Part shown: in pieces, positions 1 through 8,099 of the stretch | Position numbering within the stretch: position 1 is the stretch's first letter | Layout of the letters: each line of letters starts with the position of its first letter | Source: JAJXSS01 sp964547135 | GTDB lineage: Bacteria > Planctomycetota > Phycisphaerae > Phycisphaerales > Phycisphaeraceae | DNA: 64,000 nucleotides | NCBI GenBank assembly: GCA_964547135.1 | Contig: CAZJMK010000008.1 | Location: 1 to 64,000 of the forward strand | Direction of reading: 5' to 3' | Made by a program: the position numbers and the translations under genes | The notes under the pieces: generated by a model | What the model was told of the DNA's origin: nothing | What the model saw: only the letters and a program-made list of their open reading frames with translations | The model's database searches: none

Positions 1-62
1 CCACTCGACCACTCGACCACTCGACCACTCGACCACTCGACCACTCGACCACTTCGCCACTC
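1..62. repeat. Octamer tandem array (CACTCGAC x6)
   Basis: Six perfect head-to-tail copies of the octamer CACTCGAC occupy bases 2-49, followed by a degenerate tail. The array lies directly downstream of the gspG stop codon. Related octamer arrays (CACTTGGC, CACTTGAC) recur at about 3711, 28057, 29620, 46875, 49061, 49321, 51223 and 53871. Confidence 0.9.
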
Positions 63-69
63 ATTCCCT

Positions 70-549
70 TCAATTCGTCCAGTTCACCAAATCATCACCA
101 TCCCCTTCCACCCCGTTCGGCCCCGCTGAAAACAGGTCGTAACCCTGCGTGTTACGCAACCCCGGGCTGCGGTACTGATACGCATTCCCCCACGGGTCGT
201 TGCCCACGTTCCTCTTCACATACGGCCCGCGCCACGCACTCGCCCCCGCCGGTGCTGTCATCAGTGCCCCCAAACCCTCCTGTGTTGTCGGGTATCGTCC
301 TGTGTCCACCTCAAACGCATCCAATGCCGTCTCCAGCATCGCAATGTCCGTCTTCGCAGCCGTTACCCGCGCCTGCTCGCTCCGACCCGCAAACTTGGGT
401 ACCACCAGCGCCGCAAGCGTCGCCAGAATCACCAGCACCAGCAGCAATTCAATCAACGAAAAACCCTGCCTTGTTGCTGCTCGCATCGCAACACACGTTC
501 TTTCAAACTTCGCACCACCCATTTGTTTTTTATTTATTGCGCGGGTCAT
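70..549 (-). CDS. gspG: Type II secretion major pseudopilin GspG
   Basis: Major pseudopilin of the type II secretion system, which builds the periplasmic pseudopilus that pushes folded proteins through the outer membrane. The prepilin peptidase site G|FSLIE is at residues 29-34, with the conserved Glu5 of the mature protein, followed by the hydrophobic helix. A C-terminal GspG region includes GNDPWGN and an Asp-rich loop near residues 143-153 that fits the known calcium site. The ATG overlaps the gspF stop by 4 bases (ATGA), with AGGA nine bases upstream. That gives a long 29-residue leader. An internal ATG at 486 would give a more usual 8-residue leader, so the start is uncertain. It is the last gene of a gspE-gspF-gspG run. 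Confidence 0.93.
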   Translation of the reverse strand: MTRAINKKQMGGAKFERTCVAMRAATRQGFSLIELLLVLVILATLAALVVPKFAGRSEQARVTAAKTDIAMLETALDAFEVDTGRYPTTQEGLGALMTAPAGASAWRGPYVKRNVGNDPWGNAYQYRSPGLRNTQGYDLFSAGPNGVEGDGDDLVNWTN

Positions 550-1847
550 TGAATCAGTTCCTGAAGGGTGAAAATCGGCAGCAACATGCCGATGACGATC
601 GTGCCGATCACCGCCGCCATCGCAAACAACAACATCGGTTCCGCCAATGACACCAGCATCCGCAGCCGACGATCCAGTTCCACTTCATACGTCTGCGCCA
701 ACCTCAGCAATTCCTTGTCCAACCGGCCCGATTCCTCCGCCACCGCCACCATTTCCACCACCCCCGGCGGAAACAACTTTTCACACTTCCCCAAACTTCG
801 TGCCAGTCCGCTTCCCTCCTTCACATCCTCAATCGCTTTGCTCACCGCATCCGCCAGTGTCTGATTGCCGATTGCCTCACGCGCCACCCGAAGTGCTGTC
901 ACCATCGGCACTCCCGCCTTGAGTAACGTCCCCAACATCCGCGCAAATCGCACCAGCGCAAAACGCGCCACAATCACCCCCACCCCCGGCAAACCCAACA
1001 TCACCCTTTCCAATCGCCGCTCACCGCTTTCCGTTTGCATCCATCTTTTCAACCCATATCCCGCTGCTGCCATCCCTATCAACAACAACCATCCATATTT
1101 CGTCAATAAGGCACTGGCCGCCACGATCAACTGCGTCAGCATCGGCAGTGCTGCCCCGAAATCCGCAAACATCAGCGCAAACCGCGGAATGAAAAACGTC
1201 AGCAACCCGATCACCACCACCACCGCCAATACCGCCAAAACCGCCGGGTACACCATTGCCGCCTTCACCCGTCCCAGCAATTCACTTTCCCTGGCGCGAA
1301 AGTCCGCAATCTGATGCAGCACCACATCCAAAAATCCGCCCAGTTCCCCCGCGCGAATCATCGCCACATACACCGCCGCAAACGACCCCGGCCAGCGCCC
1401 CAGCGCCTCCGCCAACGACTTGCCTCCCACCACATCATCATGCACCGCTGCCCACTGCCGCCGCGCCGCTGACCCGCTCGCTTCCCGTTTCATAATCTGC
1501 AGCGCCCTGCCCATCGGCACCCCCGCCTCCAACAAATTCGCCAACTCCCTCGTAAACGCCTCCGCCTGCGCCCCCGACACTTGTTTCCGCTCCCACCATC
1601 CCCGTCGCCACCCGTTGGCATCACCGTCATCTGCATCCGCACTTGCCCGCTTGGCCTGCATCCTCGCATCTGCTTCACGTTTCCCCTCCGGCACCGCCCC
1701 CCCTTGACTCTCCTGCAACCGCACCGACACCGCTGTCAACCCCTGTCGCCTCACTGCCCCCAGCGCCGCAGCGCGCGACTCGGCCAGCAGCGTCCCTTGC
1801 GACCGCTCGCCCCGTCCATCCACCGCTTCATACACAAAGCTCGGCAT
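546..1847 (-). CDS. gspF: Type II secretion inner-membrane platform protein GspF
   Basis: Polytopic platform protein that links the secretion ATPase to the pseudopilus. It begins MPSFVYEAVDG, the usual GspF N-terminus, and has two repeated T2SSF domains, each beginning FTRELANLLEAGVPM or FARMLGTLLKAGVPM. Three membrane segments are visible, including a hydrophobic C-terminal helix. The start at 1847 is chosen because AAGGA lies six bases upstream; the open frame runs 24 bases further. A Lys/Arg/Asp-rich linker of about 45 residues (near residues 48-95) before the first domain is longer than in typical GspF. It sits between gspE (53-base gap) and gspG (4-base overlap). Confidence 0.93.
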   Translation of the reverse strand: MPSFVYEAVDGRGERSQGTLLAESRAAALGAVRRQGLTAVSVRLQESQGGAVPEGKREADARMQAKRASADADDGDANGWRRGWWERKQVSGAQAEAFTRELANLLEAGVPMGRALQIMKREASGSAARRQWAAVHDDVVGGKSLAEALGRWPGSFAAVYVAMIRAGELGGFLDVVLHQIADFRARESELLGRVKAAMVYPAVLAVLAVVVVIGLLTFFIPRFALMFADFGAALPMLTQLIVAASALLTKYGWLLLIGMAAAGYGLKRWMQTESGERRLERVMLGLPGVGVIVARFALVRFARMLGTLLKAGVPMVTALRVAREAIGNQTLADAVSKAIEDVKEGSGLARSLGKCEKLFPPGVVEMVAVAEESGRLDKELLRLAQTYEVELDRRLRMLVSLAEPMLLFAMAAVIGTIVIGMLLPIFTLQELIQ

Positions 1848-1900
1848 CATCCATCCTTTATCATCACCCAATCACCGGCACGATCGCGCCTCATCCCCCT

Positions 1901-3616
1901 TCACCCCGCCGCCGAACCCGCTTCCTGTTTGGTCATCCGCAACACCTCCTCCAACGTCGTTCTTCCCTCCCGCACCAGGCGCAGCCCATCCTCCCGTAAC
2001 CCGCGCATGCCTTGCTGCACCGCAATGCGCCGAATCTCCTGCGCCGGCGCATGTGCCAACGTCATCGCCCGAATTTCCGCACTGATCGGCATCACTTCAA
2101 AAATCCCGTTCCGTCCCCGGTACCCCGTCCCCCGACACAGCCGACACCCCACTCCTTCATGCACCACCTTCGGCGCTTCCCCGCCGAACTCACATTCCAA
2201 TTCGCGTCTTTCCGCCTCCGTCGCCTCCCGTTGCCTCTTGCAATCCGGGCATACCAGCCGGACCAAACGTTGCGCGAGCACCAACTCCAGCGACGATGAA
2301 ACCAAATACGGCTCAACCCCCATTTCCACCAACCGTGTCACCGCCCCGGGCGCATCATTGGTGTGCAGCGTCGAAAACACCAAATGCCCCGTCAGCGATG
2401 CCTGCACCGCAATCTCCGCAGTCTCCCGATCACGTATTTCCCCGATCAGCACCACATCCGGGTCGTGCCGCAATATCGCCCTCAAACCCGACGCAAACGA
2501 AAGCCCCGCCTTGGTCGAAACCTGAATCTGATTGATCCCGTCCAGGTGATACTCGATCGGGTCTTCGATCGTGATGATCTTCAAATCGACATGATTGATC
2601 CGCGACAACCCCGCATACAACGTCGTCGTCTTTCCGCTCCCCGTCGGCCCGGTCACCAGCACAATCCCATGCGGCAACTCCAACGTCTTTTCAATCACCG
2701 CACGATCCCGCTCCGCCATCCCCAACCTCTCCAACCCCAAGAGCGGCGCACTGCGATCCAACAACCGAAGCACCACCGCCTCCCCATGCAGCATCGGTAT
2801 GATCGATACCCGTACATCCACCTCCCGCCCCGACACCTTCAGTTTGATCCTTCCATCCTGTGGCAGCCGTTTTTCCGCAATATCCAAATGACTCAATATC
2901 TTCAACCGTGACACAATCGCCGCTGCAAACCTTCGCACCTCCGCCGGCGTCGTCGCCTCCACCAACACCCCATCCACCCGATACCGCACCCGGAACCGTT
3001 GCTCAAACGGCTCAAAATGCACATCCGTCGCCCGTAACTCAATCGCCTCGCCCAATACCTGATTCACAAACCGAACAATCGATGCGTCCTCCGCCTGCTC
3101 CGACAAATCCGCTTCACCCTCCTCCTCGCCACCCAGCACCTGAATCCCCCGCCCCGATGCGTCCGCATCCGACACCAGCGTCTGCACCGTGTCCGCACCC
3201 ACCCCCAACGTTTCCTTCAAACATCGCTCAATGTCCCCCGCCGGCGCCAACACCATCTCAAACTCATCATCGCACTGCATCCGCAACACATTCAACCCCG
3301 TCGTATCCAACAACCGACTGCACGCAATCCGTACCCGCCCATCCTTCTCCTCCAGTGGCAACAGGTTGTGCTGCAACAACAACCTCGCCGCAAACCTGCC
3401 CACCAGTTCACGTTTGGGTCGTGTGGTTTCCAAATTCACCACTTCAACCCCGAACTCCTCCGCCAGTGCAGCCAGCACTTGTTCCTCCGGCACCTGCCCC
3501 GCCTCCACGAGCGCATCCTCCAATCCCTTGCCCTCCGCCAGCGCAGTTCGCACCCGCTCGATGCCCCCTTCATCCAGCAACCCCCGCCGCTGCATCTGCA
3601 TGAACACCTGTGTCAT
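1901..3616 (-). CDS. gspE: Type II secretion / type IV pilus assembly ATPase GspE
   Basis: Cytoplasmic hexameric ATPase that powers pseudopilus assembly. An N-terminal T2SSE_N domain is followed by the ATPase core: Walker A GPTGSGKT at about residues 323-330, Walker B-type LIGEIRD at about 390-396, and a STLHTND His box. A CPDC...CRLC tetracysteine zinc site (about C456, C459, C491, C494) is typical of GspE/PilB. The ATG at 3616 is preferred over a TTG at 3649. No gspD, pilin peptidase or minor pseudopilin is visible, so the rest of the system lies elsewhere or beyond the left edge. A PilB role cannot be fully excluded, but the GspG partner favours type II secretion. Confidence 0.92.
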   Translation of the reverse strand: MTQVFMQMQRRGLLDEGGIERVRTALAEGKGLEDALVEAGQVPEEQVLAALAEEFGVEVVNLETTRPKRELVGRFAARLLLQHNLLPLEEKDGRVRIACSRLLDTTGLNVLRMQCDDEFEMVLAPAGDIERCLKETLGVGADTVQTLVSDADASGRGIQVLGGEEEGEADLSEQAEDASIVRFVNQVLGEAIELRATDVHFEPFEQRFRVRYRVDGVLVEATTPAEVRRFAAAIVSRLKILSHLDIAEKRLPQDGRIKLKVSGREVDVRVSIIPMLHGEAVVLRLLDRSAPLLGLERLGMAERDRAVIEKTLELPHGIVLVTGPTGSGKTTTLYAGLSRINHVDLKIITIEDPIEYHLDGINQIQVSTKAGLSFASGLRAILRHDPDVVLIGEIRDRETAEIAVQASLTGHLVFSTLHTNDAPGAVTRLVEMGVEPYLVSSSLELVLAQRLVRLVCPDCKRQREATEAERRELECEFGGEAPKVVHEGVGCRLCRGTGYRGRNGIFEVMPISAEIRAMTLAHAPAQEIRRIAVQQGMRGLREDGLRLVREGRTTLEEVLRMTKQEAGSAAG

Positions 3617-3652
3617 CGATTTGGTATCTCTGCCCGCATCTGCTTTCAAATA

Positions 3653-3730
3653 CCGACGGCTTCAACAGCGGGTCCTCCCGCTAAATTCGAAATTCGAAAT
3701 TTTCTTCCCACTCGGCCACTTGGCCACTTC
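3653..3730. repeat. Composite repeat: GACGGCTTCAACAGCGGG module, heptamer tract, octamer array
   Basis: The module CGACGGCTTCAACAGCGGG...CCCGCTAAATTCG, with GCGGG/CCCGC as a small hairpin, runs into CGAAATT heptamers and then a degenerate CACTTGGC octamer run. The same order recurs at 14184 and 15541 and inside the CDS at 28564. It fills the gap between gspE and the next upstream gene. Confidence 0.85.
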
Positions 3731-3740
3731 CCCCTTCCCA

Positions 3741-4343
3741 TCACTCAAGCAGCCCCATCATCACCAATTGTGCTTCCTGCCGAACATTCAACACCTCGCG
3801 CAATTCATTCTGTGCCGATGCCAATTCCTTTTTGTTCTTTTCACGTGCTGCACGCATCGCGTCCAACTTCGTCTTGATCTCCGAACTCCCCGCATTGGGG
3901 TTGTCCAACACACTGCGCAATTCCTGCTGCGCTTTGGTCAATTCACTCTGCCCTCGTTCGCCCGGTTGTCCCGCTGGTCCCATTTCCTGCCCGCCGCGCC
4001 GACCGCCCATCATGCCCATGCCCATCACGCCGCGCGACGCTGCCTGCAACGTCGTCACCTTTTCAATCATGGGTTGCAGCAAGCCCCACTCCTCATCACT
4101 GGCGCCCAATGCCTCTTTCATCCGCTCCGCCATGCGCCGTTGCATCTCTTCCCGCCTTGCCGCCCAATCCCCGCCACGATCCTCTCCGCCTCGCTCCGCA
4201 CCACGTTCCGCACTGCGCTCCGTCCCGCGATCGCGCCCCGGTCGCTGCTCGCCTTGCTGCGCCACCGCCCAAGCACTCGCCAAAGTCACCACCACCATCG
4301 CCGTCACCATCGTCCACAACCCGACCTGTTTGCGCTGCAACAT
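3741..4343 (-). CDS. Putative secreted Glu/Arg-rich protein of unknown function
   Basis: The family is not recognised. The N-terminus has a basic start and a hydrophobic stretch (MVTAMVVVTLASAWAVAQQ) that looks like a signal peptide with an A-x-A-type cleavage site, so export is likely. Next comes a very charged Arg/Glu/Gly region with GTERSAERGAERGGED-like repeats, then helical segments (DEEWGLLQPMIEKVTTLQ; KAQQELRSVLDNP) that resemble the helices of Spy/CpxP-like proteins. The start at 4343 has AGGAG seven bases upstream. It lies 64 bases after the Spy-like gene and is probably in the same transcript as the sigma/anti-sigma pair, so an envelope-stress role is a reasonable guess only. Confidence 0.75.
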   Translation of the reverse strand: MLQRKQVGLWTMVTAMVVVTLASAWAVAQQGEQRPGRDRGTERSAERGAERGGEDRGGDWAARREEMQRRMAERMKEALGASDEEWGLLQPMIEKVTTLQAASRGVMGMGMMGGRRGGQEMGPAGQPGERGQSELTKAQQELRSVLDNPNAGSSEIKTKLDAMRAAREKNKKELASAQNELREVLNVRQEAQLVMMGLLE

Positions 4344-4407
4344 GATGCTTCTCCTTGGTGACCCAAATATCATTCACATTCCAACTTCCGCACTCGTTCC
4401 AACATCA

Positions 4408-4962
4408 TCAATCTCGTTCCGATCCGCTCGTCCGATCTTCCCGCTCCCCCGGTACCCCTGTCCCCGGCACACCCGAACCCGGTCTCCCCATCCCACCGAC
4501 TCCTGATCCGCGTCGTCCACCCTCGGGTCGCCTTGCCAATATTTCCTCGTACTTCAGCCGTTGTTCTGCTGACAACATCGCCTTGGTCTGTTCCACTGCC
4601 TGCTGAAATCGCTGTTGCCGTTGCTGCGCCAGTTCATTCATCTGTGCCTGGTATTCCGCCAGCACCTTTTCCAACTCCGCCTGCCGCTCAGCCGGTATCA
4701 GCGCCGCAATCGCCTCATCGCGCTGCCGTTGTAGTGCTCTGCGTTTCTCGCCTTCTTCTTGTGACCCTGATCGACCCATCTGTCCCCAAATCTGCTGCAT
4801 CTGTTTTTCCTGCTCCGCTGACAGGTTCAACTCCGCTGTCATCCACGCTCCGCGCTGCCGCGGTGCCTCCGCCACATACTGCCTTCCCAGCAAAGCCGAA
4901 CTCAGCCCCGCTGCAAACGCCACCACAAACACCAGCCCGATCATCCATCGTGTTTTCTTCAT
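4408..4962 (-). CDS. Periplasmic Spy/CpxP/ZraP-like heavy-metal-resistance family protein
   Basis: An N-terminal membrane anchor or signal segment (residues about 6-27) is followed by an almost wholly helical domain with an LTxxQ-like motif, LNLSAEQEKQMQQIW. A long Gln-rich amphipathic helix (AELEKVLAEYQAQMNELAQQRQQRFQQ) is followed by a second AEQRLKYEEI motif. This is the layout of Spy/ZraP/CnrX-like periplasmic proteins, which act as chaperones or metal sensors. The C-terminal 30 residues are Gly/Pro/Arg-rich and look disordered. The ATG shares one base with the anti-sigma stop (TGATG), so the two are probably translationally coupled. Confidence 0.8.
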   Translation of the reverse strand: MKKTRWMIGLVFVVAFAAGLSSALLGRQYVAEAPRQRGAWMTAELNLSAEQEKQMQQIWGQMGRSGSQEEGEKRRALQRQRDEAIAALIPAERQAELEKVLAEYQAQMNELAQQRQQRFQQAVEQTKAMLSAEQRLKYEEILARRPEGGRRGSGVGGMGRPGSGVPGTGVPGEREDRTSGSERD

Positions 4963-5450
4963 CACTGGTTCCCCTGACCGTTACCTTGCGACAAGCCCGA
5001 CGCAATCCAGTGGGCTGTCCGATACTCCATTACTCCGGTTGCCGCGAGTTCCGAATGCCCCTGTTCCACGCCCGCCAGTTCCGTCCCCGCCCACGTGGCT
5101 GCCAATTCCCACGAGGCAGTGGTCCCATTGGCCTGCGTGGCCGACACATTCATCCCCAGCAGCGACACCACCACGATCACTGCCGCCGCTGCCGTGAGCC
5201 GCCAAACCAACCGCCAGTTCGCTCGTTCATCGACCGACCGCACCTGCTGCCACAGCCGCATCGTCGACTCACATGAAACCCCAGGCCGATCCGCCGTCCT
5301 TAACCTTTCCGACACCGCCCGCAACCCCGCCAGCTCCGCCCCACACACCGGGCATTCCGCCACGTGCGACTCCAATGCTTGACGCTCCTCGACAGGCAGT
5401 TCCCCATCGTGATACGCCATGATCCGACTTGTCTTTTCACATCCACCCAT
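4962..5450 (-). CDS. Anti-sigma factor with N-terminal zinc finger
   Basis: A ZAS-type domain at the N-terminus has the ligand pattern H29-x3-C33-x2-C36 (ESHVAECPVC) after a typical MAYHDGELPVEERQALE helix. One membrane helix (about residues 81-104) is followed by a short periplasmic tail of about 55 residues. This is the usual form of a membrane-bound regulator that holds an ECF sigma factor. The gene lies downstream of the ECF sigma gene on the same strand, separated by a 138-base repeat-containing gap, and overlaps the Spy-like gene by one base. Its partner is presumably the neighbouring sigma factor. Confidence 0.88.
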   Translation of the reverse strand: MGGCEKTSRIMAYHDGELPVEERQALESHVAECPVCGAELAGLRAVSERLRTADRPGVSCESTMRLWQQVRSVDERANWRLVWRLTAAAAVIVVVSLLGMNVSATQANGTTASWELAATWAGTELAGVEQGHSELAATGVMEYRTAHWIASGLSQGNGQGNQ

Positions 5451-5472
5451 GATTCACCTGCTGCTTTTTCTT

Positions 5473-5590
5473 CACCCCCTCGCCCTCCGGGAGAGTTGAA
5501 TACCTCGCCGTGGCGGGGGCAGGGGTGAGGGCGTGCCTTTGATTGCTTGCTTCTCTGTGACTCTGTGTCTCTGTGGTTTTCTTTGGTTTT
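5473..5590. repeat. REP-like CCTCGCCCTCCGGGAGAG element followed by a CTCTGTG tract
   Basis: An imperfect palindrome, CCTCGCCCTCCGGGAGAG...GGGGTGAGGGCG, carries an inserted TTGAATACCTCGCCGTGGCGGGGG arm. The same variant occurs at 21366. Downstream lies a CTCTGTGACTCTGTGTCTCTGTGG tract related to the ACGCAGAG repeats at 19519 and 44340. The block separates the sigma gene from its anti-sigma gene. Confidence 0.8.
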
Positions 5591-6272
5591 AATTGGATAG
5601 TTGCTCCCACCGTTCCCGCAATGCCAACCTCGCCCGATGCAGCCTCGATTCCACCGTCCCCCGTGGCAGCCTGAGCACAGCCGCCATCTCCGCGTAACTC
5701 AATCCCTCCATCTCCCGCAACACCAGCACCTCTCTCTGCTCCGTCGGCAAACCTTCGAGCATCCGCATCACATCCATCTTTGCATCACTGCGCTGCACTG
5801 CGTTTTCTGTTGCGGTCGGTTCGCCGGTTGCCTCGTCCGTCCCGTCTCCGGTCAAACCCAGCTTGAACCACGACACCATCCGTCGTGCCGCCTGCCTGCG
5901 TCGATGCCGGGCCGTCTGCCGAAGCAATATGCCGATCGCCCAGGTACGAAACGTTGATCGTTCTTCAAACCGGTGCAACTGTTGCCAAATCGCCAAAAGC
6001 GTCTCCTGCACGATGTCCTGTGCATCGTGCGTGCTCCCCGTCATCATCACCGCCATCTGATGCAACTGCGGCGCATGGCGCCCGATGAGCAGCGTCAAAG
6101 CCTGTTCATCGCCCCGGCGGGCGCGCCGCACCAGTTCGACATCCGTGGGTTCCAACCGCACAGCCTCCGCAACCGGGACACATCGCGCCACTGAATATGA
6201 GTGGCACTGACCCTGCCCAAATCTTCCCACGATTTTCCTAAAAACCCAAAATTGTTGAAATGAAAGAATCAC
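5589..6272 (-). CDS. ECF-type RNA polymerase sigma factor
   Basis: Group IV sigma factor. The region 2 helix is RHAPQLHQMAVMMTGSTHDAQDIVQETLLAIW, and region 4 is LPTEQREVLVLREMEGLSYAEMAAVLRLPRGTVESRLHRARLAL with a clear helix-turn-helix. There is no region 3 or 1.1, as usual for ECF factors. The listed start is the GTG that opens the frame. The first 39 residues do not look like an ECF protein, and a TTG at 6155 with GGAGG eight bases upstream is a plausible alternative that gives 188 residues. It precedes a zinc-finger anti-sigma gene and probably controls this envelope-related operon. Confidence 0.92.
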   Translation of the reverse strand: MILSFQQFWVFRKIVGRFGQGQCHSYSVARCVPVAEAVRLEPTDVELVRRARRGDEQALTLLIGRHAPQLHQMAVMMTGSTHDAQDIVQETLLAIWQQLHRFEERSTFRTWAIGILLRQTARHRRRQAARRMVSWFKLGLTGDGTDEATGEPTATENAVQRSDAKMDVMRMLEGLPTEQREVLVLREMEGLSYAEMAAVLRLPRGTVESRLHRARLALRERWEQLSN

Positions 6273-6438
6273 CCACCCTCATGGTTATCGTTGATCCCTT
6301 GGCATTCCAACCCAGGTGAGGTGGGTTTATTCTGTTGGTGACGGTTGTAGGGGCCATTGAAACCTTAACGTCCGGGTAAACCGGCTCATCCGGCGGGCCT
6401 GCCCTCAGTTGCATCCGATGTTATAGGCAGTCGCAACC

Positions 6439-6795
6439 ATGCTCAGCCAAAAATACCAACTCGATCAGTCCAGTAATGTCGTGGTGATCACCATCGATAC
6501 TTCCCCGCTGGACATGAACACCATGCAGGAAGTCCTCGACGACCTGATGCAGAAAATGCGCAACGACAACGCGGTTTACTTCATCTTCGACCTGCATGCT
6601 GTCGAGTTCATCGGTTCGGCCTGCATCGGCCTGCTCGTGCAGTTCATGCAGGAAGTCGAACACATCCGCGGACGAATCGCCCTCGTCGGCTGCCAGAGCA
6701 ACGTCTCGTTTGTCTTCAAAATCACCAAGCTCGATACCGTCTTCCAACTCTACGACGACATGGACGACGCCAAAACCGGCATCCTCCGCGGATAA
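6439..6795 (+). CDS. STAS-domain anti-anti-sigma factor (SpoIIAA-like)
   Basis: A single STAS domain fills the 118 residues. The hallmark segment is FDLHAVEFIGSACIGLLVQF. Ser60 in FIGSACIG is the residue expected to be phosphorylated by a partner serine kinase, as in SpoIIAA. No kinase or phosphatase partner gene lies in the window. It stands alone on the plus strand between divergent minus-strand genes, so it has its own promoter in 6273-6438, where I see no convincing -35/-10 pair. The role is inferred from the family: partner-switching control of an anti-sigma factor or another regulator. Confidence 0.87.
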   Translation: MLSQKYQLDQSSNVVVITIDTSPLDMNTMQEVLDDLMQKMRNDNAVYFIFDLHAVEFIGSACIGLLVQFMQEVEHIRGRIALVGCQSNVSFVFKITKLDTVFQLYDDMDDAKTGILRG

Positions 6796-6861
6796 CCCCG
6801 TCGGTGTTCATGCTCATTTGATGTCATACGTTTCATATTGATCCAGCCGAAACAGGTCAGG

Positions 6862-6928
6862 TTCAGAGCCACGAGCGGAAGCGAGTGGTTCTTCAAATAC
6901 ACCGCTCGTTGCCACTCGCGGCTCTGTG
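6862..6928. repeat. Inverted repeat AGAGCCACGAGCGG...CCGCTCG...GCGGCTCT
   Basis: Two arms of about 25 bases face each other around a short spacer: AGAGCCACGAGCGGAAGCGA at 6864 and its inverted relative at 6901-6926. It lies in the 238-base gap between convergent genes and could fold into a large hairpin. No gene is seen in the gap. Confidence 0.7.
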
Positions 6929-7033
6929 TTCATACCAGCAATTCCAACTCCGACATCCACAGTTCAAACCGGGGGTTGACGGACGTACACTCTCTCCGAA
7001 CATTATCCATCATCCTTTATCCATGATCCATGC

Positions 7034-7618
7034 TTACTCCACCGGCATCAATCCGCGCTGCCCCACCCTGGCGCGACTGCTCAATCGACTACCCTGCACC
7101 GGGACAAACGTCACCGTCACCAGCATCGGCTCGCCCATCGGTGGCACCGCCTCCAAATTCAACATGAACTCATACGTCCGCGTGATCGGGTCATAACGCT
7201 TGCGGTGTTGCTCCAACTGCATCACCGGCACATCCCACACCGCCAGATTGTTGCCCCCCGCTGCTTCCCCCAGCCGAAAGTTGGATATCAATTCAAAACG
7301 ATATTGCCCCGATGCCTTCACCGCATCGCCCATCGCGTCCAACAATTCCAACCGAACATCCAACTGCCATTGACCGTTCTGCTCCCGCAGCCCACCACTC
7401 GGAAAAATACGCATCACCACCGGTTCCGCCCGCCAACCTTCGCTTGTTTCAATTGTCACCGGCGAAGTCGGTTCCGTACGCGCCCCCGGCCCACCCTTCC
7501 ACTGACAACCCGACCACAACCCCACACTGGCGATACACACCAACATCATCACCATCGCGCGATGTCTTCCACCCCGCATCAACCCCCGCCGCTGTGTTGA
7601 GTCAATAGGCTGTTTCAT
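7034..7618 (-). CDS. Putative lipoprotein of unknown function
   Basis: An N-terminal hydrophobic segment ends in the lipobox LWSGC (Cys38 from the first ATG; Cys25 if the ATG at residue 14 is used), so a lipid anchor and export are likely. The mature part is about 155 residues and predicted beta-rich: GQWQLDVRLELLDAMGD, YRFELI and PMLVTVTFVPV, which looks like a small Ig-like or C2-like fold. I do not recognise the family. It lies after a rho-independent terminator that ends the virus-like island, so it is probably transcribed separately. Confidence 0.72.
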   Translation of the reverse strand: MKQPIDSTQRRGLMRGGRHRAMVMMLVCIASVGLWSGCQWKGGPGARTEPTSPVTIETSEGWRAEPVVMRIFPSGGLREQNGQWQLDVRLELLDAMGDAVKASGQYRFELISNFRLGEAAGGNNLAVWDVPVMQLEQHRKRYDPITRTYEFMLNLEAVPPMGEPMLVTVTFVPVQGSRLSSRARVGQRGLMPVE

Positions 7619-7655
7619 ACTGCTTCAGCATAGCAGGCTTGCACTGGTTGGTATC

Positions 7656-7680
7656 AAAAAAAACCCGCCGAGCGGCGGGG
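7656..7680 (-). terminator. Rho-independent terminator at the end of the virus-like island
   Basis: On the minus strand a 7-bp stem, CCCGCCG paired with CGGCGGG (7664-7670 with 7673-7679), is followed by a run of eight U residues (7656-7663). It is placed about 65 bases past the last island gene and matches an intrinsic terminator. Confidence 0.85.
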
Positions 7681-7705
7681 TTATCATTCAAGTAGTGGTA
7701 CTGTA

Positions 7706-7738
7706 AATCCGAAATTCGAAATCCAATATTCGAAATTC
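7706..7738. repeat. Heptamer-periodic CGAAATT/CGAAATC tract
   Basis: Degenerate 7-base units CGAAATT, CGAAATC and CGAAATT lie between the last island gene and its terminator. The same tract family recurs at 3682, 14248, 15563, 28564, 29698, 33260, 47115, 49097 and 54934. Confidence 0.85.
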
Positions 7739-7743
7739 CCTCC

Positions 7744-8007
7744 CTACCCCAACACCCTTCGCACCAGCCGTTCCACCACCTCCAACACTCGGCCGGCCAA
7801 CATCAATTGCTGTTCATTGAGGTCCGCCTCACGCAACGCCTGTTGAAATTCCGGGTCGTCACGCAAACGCAGCGTGGCCGACTCGATCATTTTCGTACGA
7901 TCAATCGCCCGCGCCAGGTGTGGGTGTTCCCTCGCCCAATCCTCAAAACGCTGATTCACTCGGCTGCTCACCAGTTCACGCAACGGCATGTTTGCAGGGG
8001 TATTCAT
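7744..8007 (-). CDS. Small helical protein, last gene of the virus-like island
   Basis: Not recognised. The 87 residues are mainly helical: ELVSSRVNQRFEDWAREHPHLARAID, then TLRLRDDPEFQQALREADLNEQQLMLAGRVLEVVERLVRRVL. There is no signal peptide or membrane segment. The start at 8007 is set by GGAGG seven bases upstream (GGAGGTGATTTCATG). The frame is open further upstream, and an ATG at 8103 overlaps the previous stop (ATGA) but lacks such a site. Being the terminal gene of the capsid operon, a structural or lysis-timing role is possible but unproven. Confidence 0.7.
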   Translation of the reverse strand: MNTPANMPLRELVSSRVNQRFEDWAREHPHLARAIDRTKMIESATLRLRDDPEFQQALREADLNEQQLMLAGRVLEVVERLVRRVLG

Positions 8008-8099
8008 GAAATCACCTCCAACGGGTGGGTTGTTTGTCATTGTGTTTGCGTACAACAATCGTGCGTTCATCCACTGTGCGTTCATCAAACGTCCGGGCA

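Noticed and set aside
1..62. Octamer array as a CRISPR
   Set aside because: Units are eight bases, contiguous and without spacers; no cas genes are near.
3189..4361. Plus-strand 390-codon open frame
   Set aside because: Antisense to gspE and the secreted protein gene; Ser/Pro/His/Arg-rich without domains.
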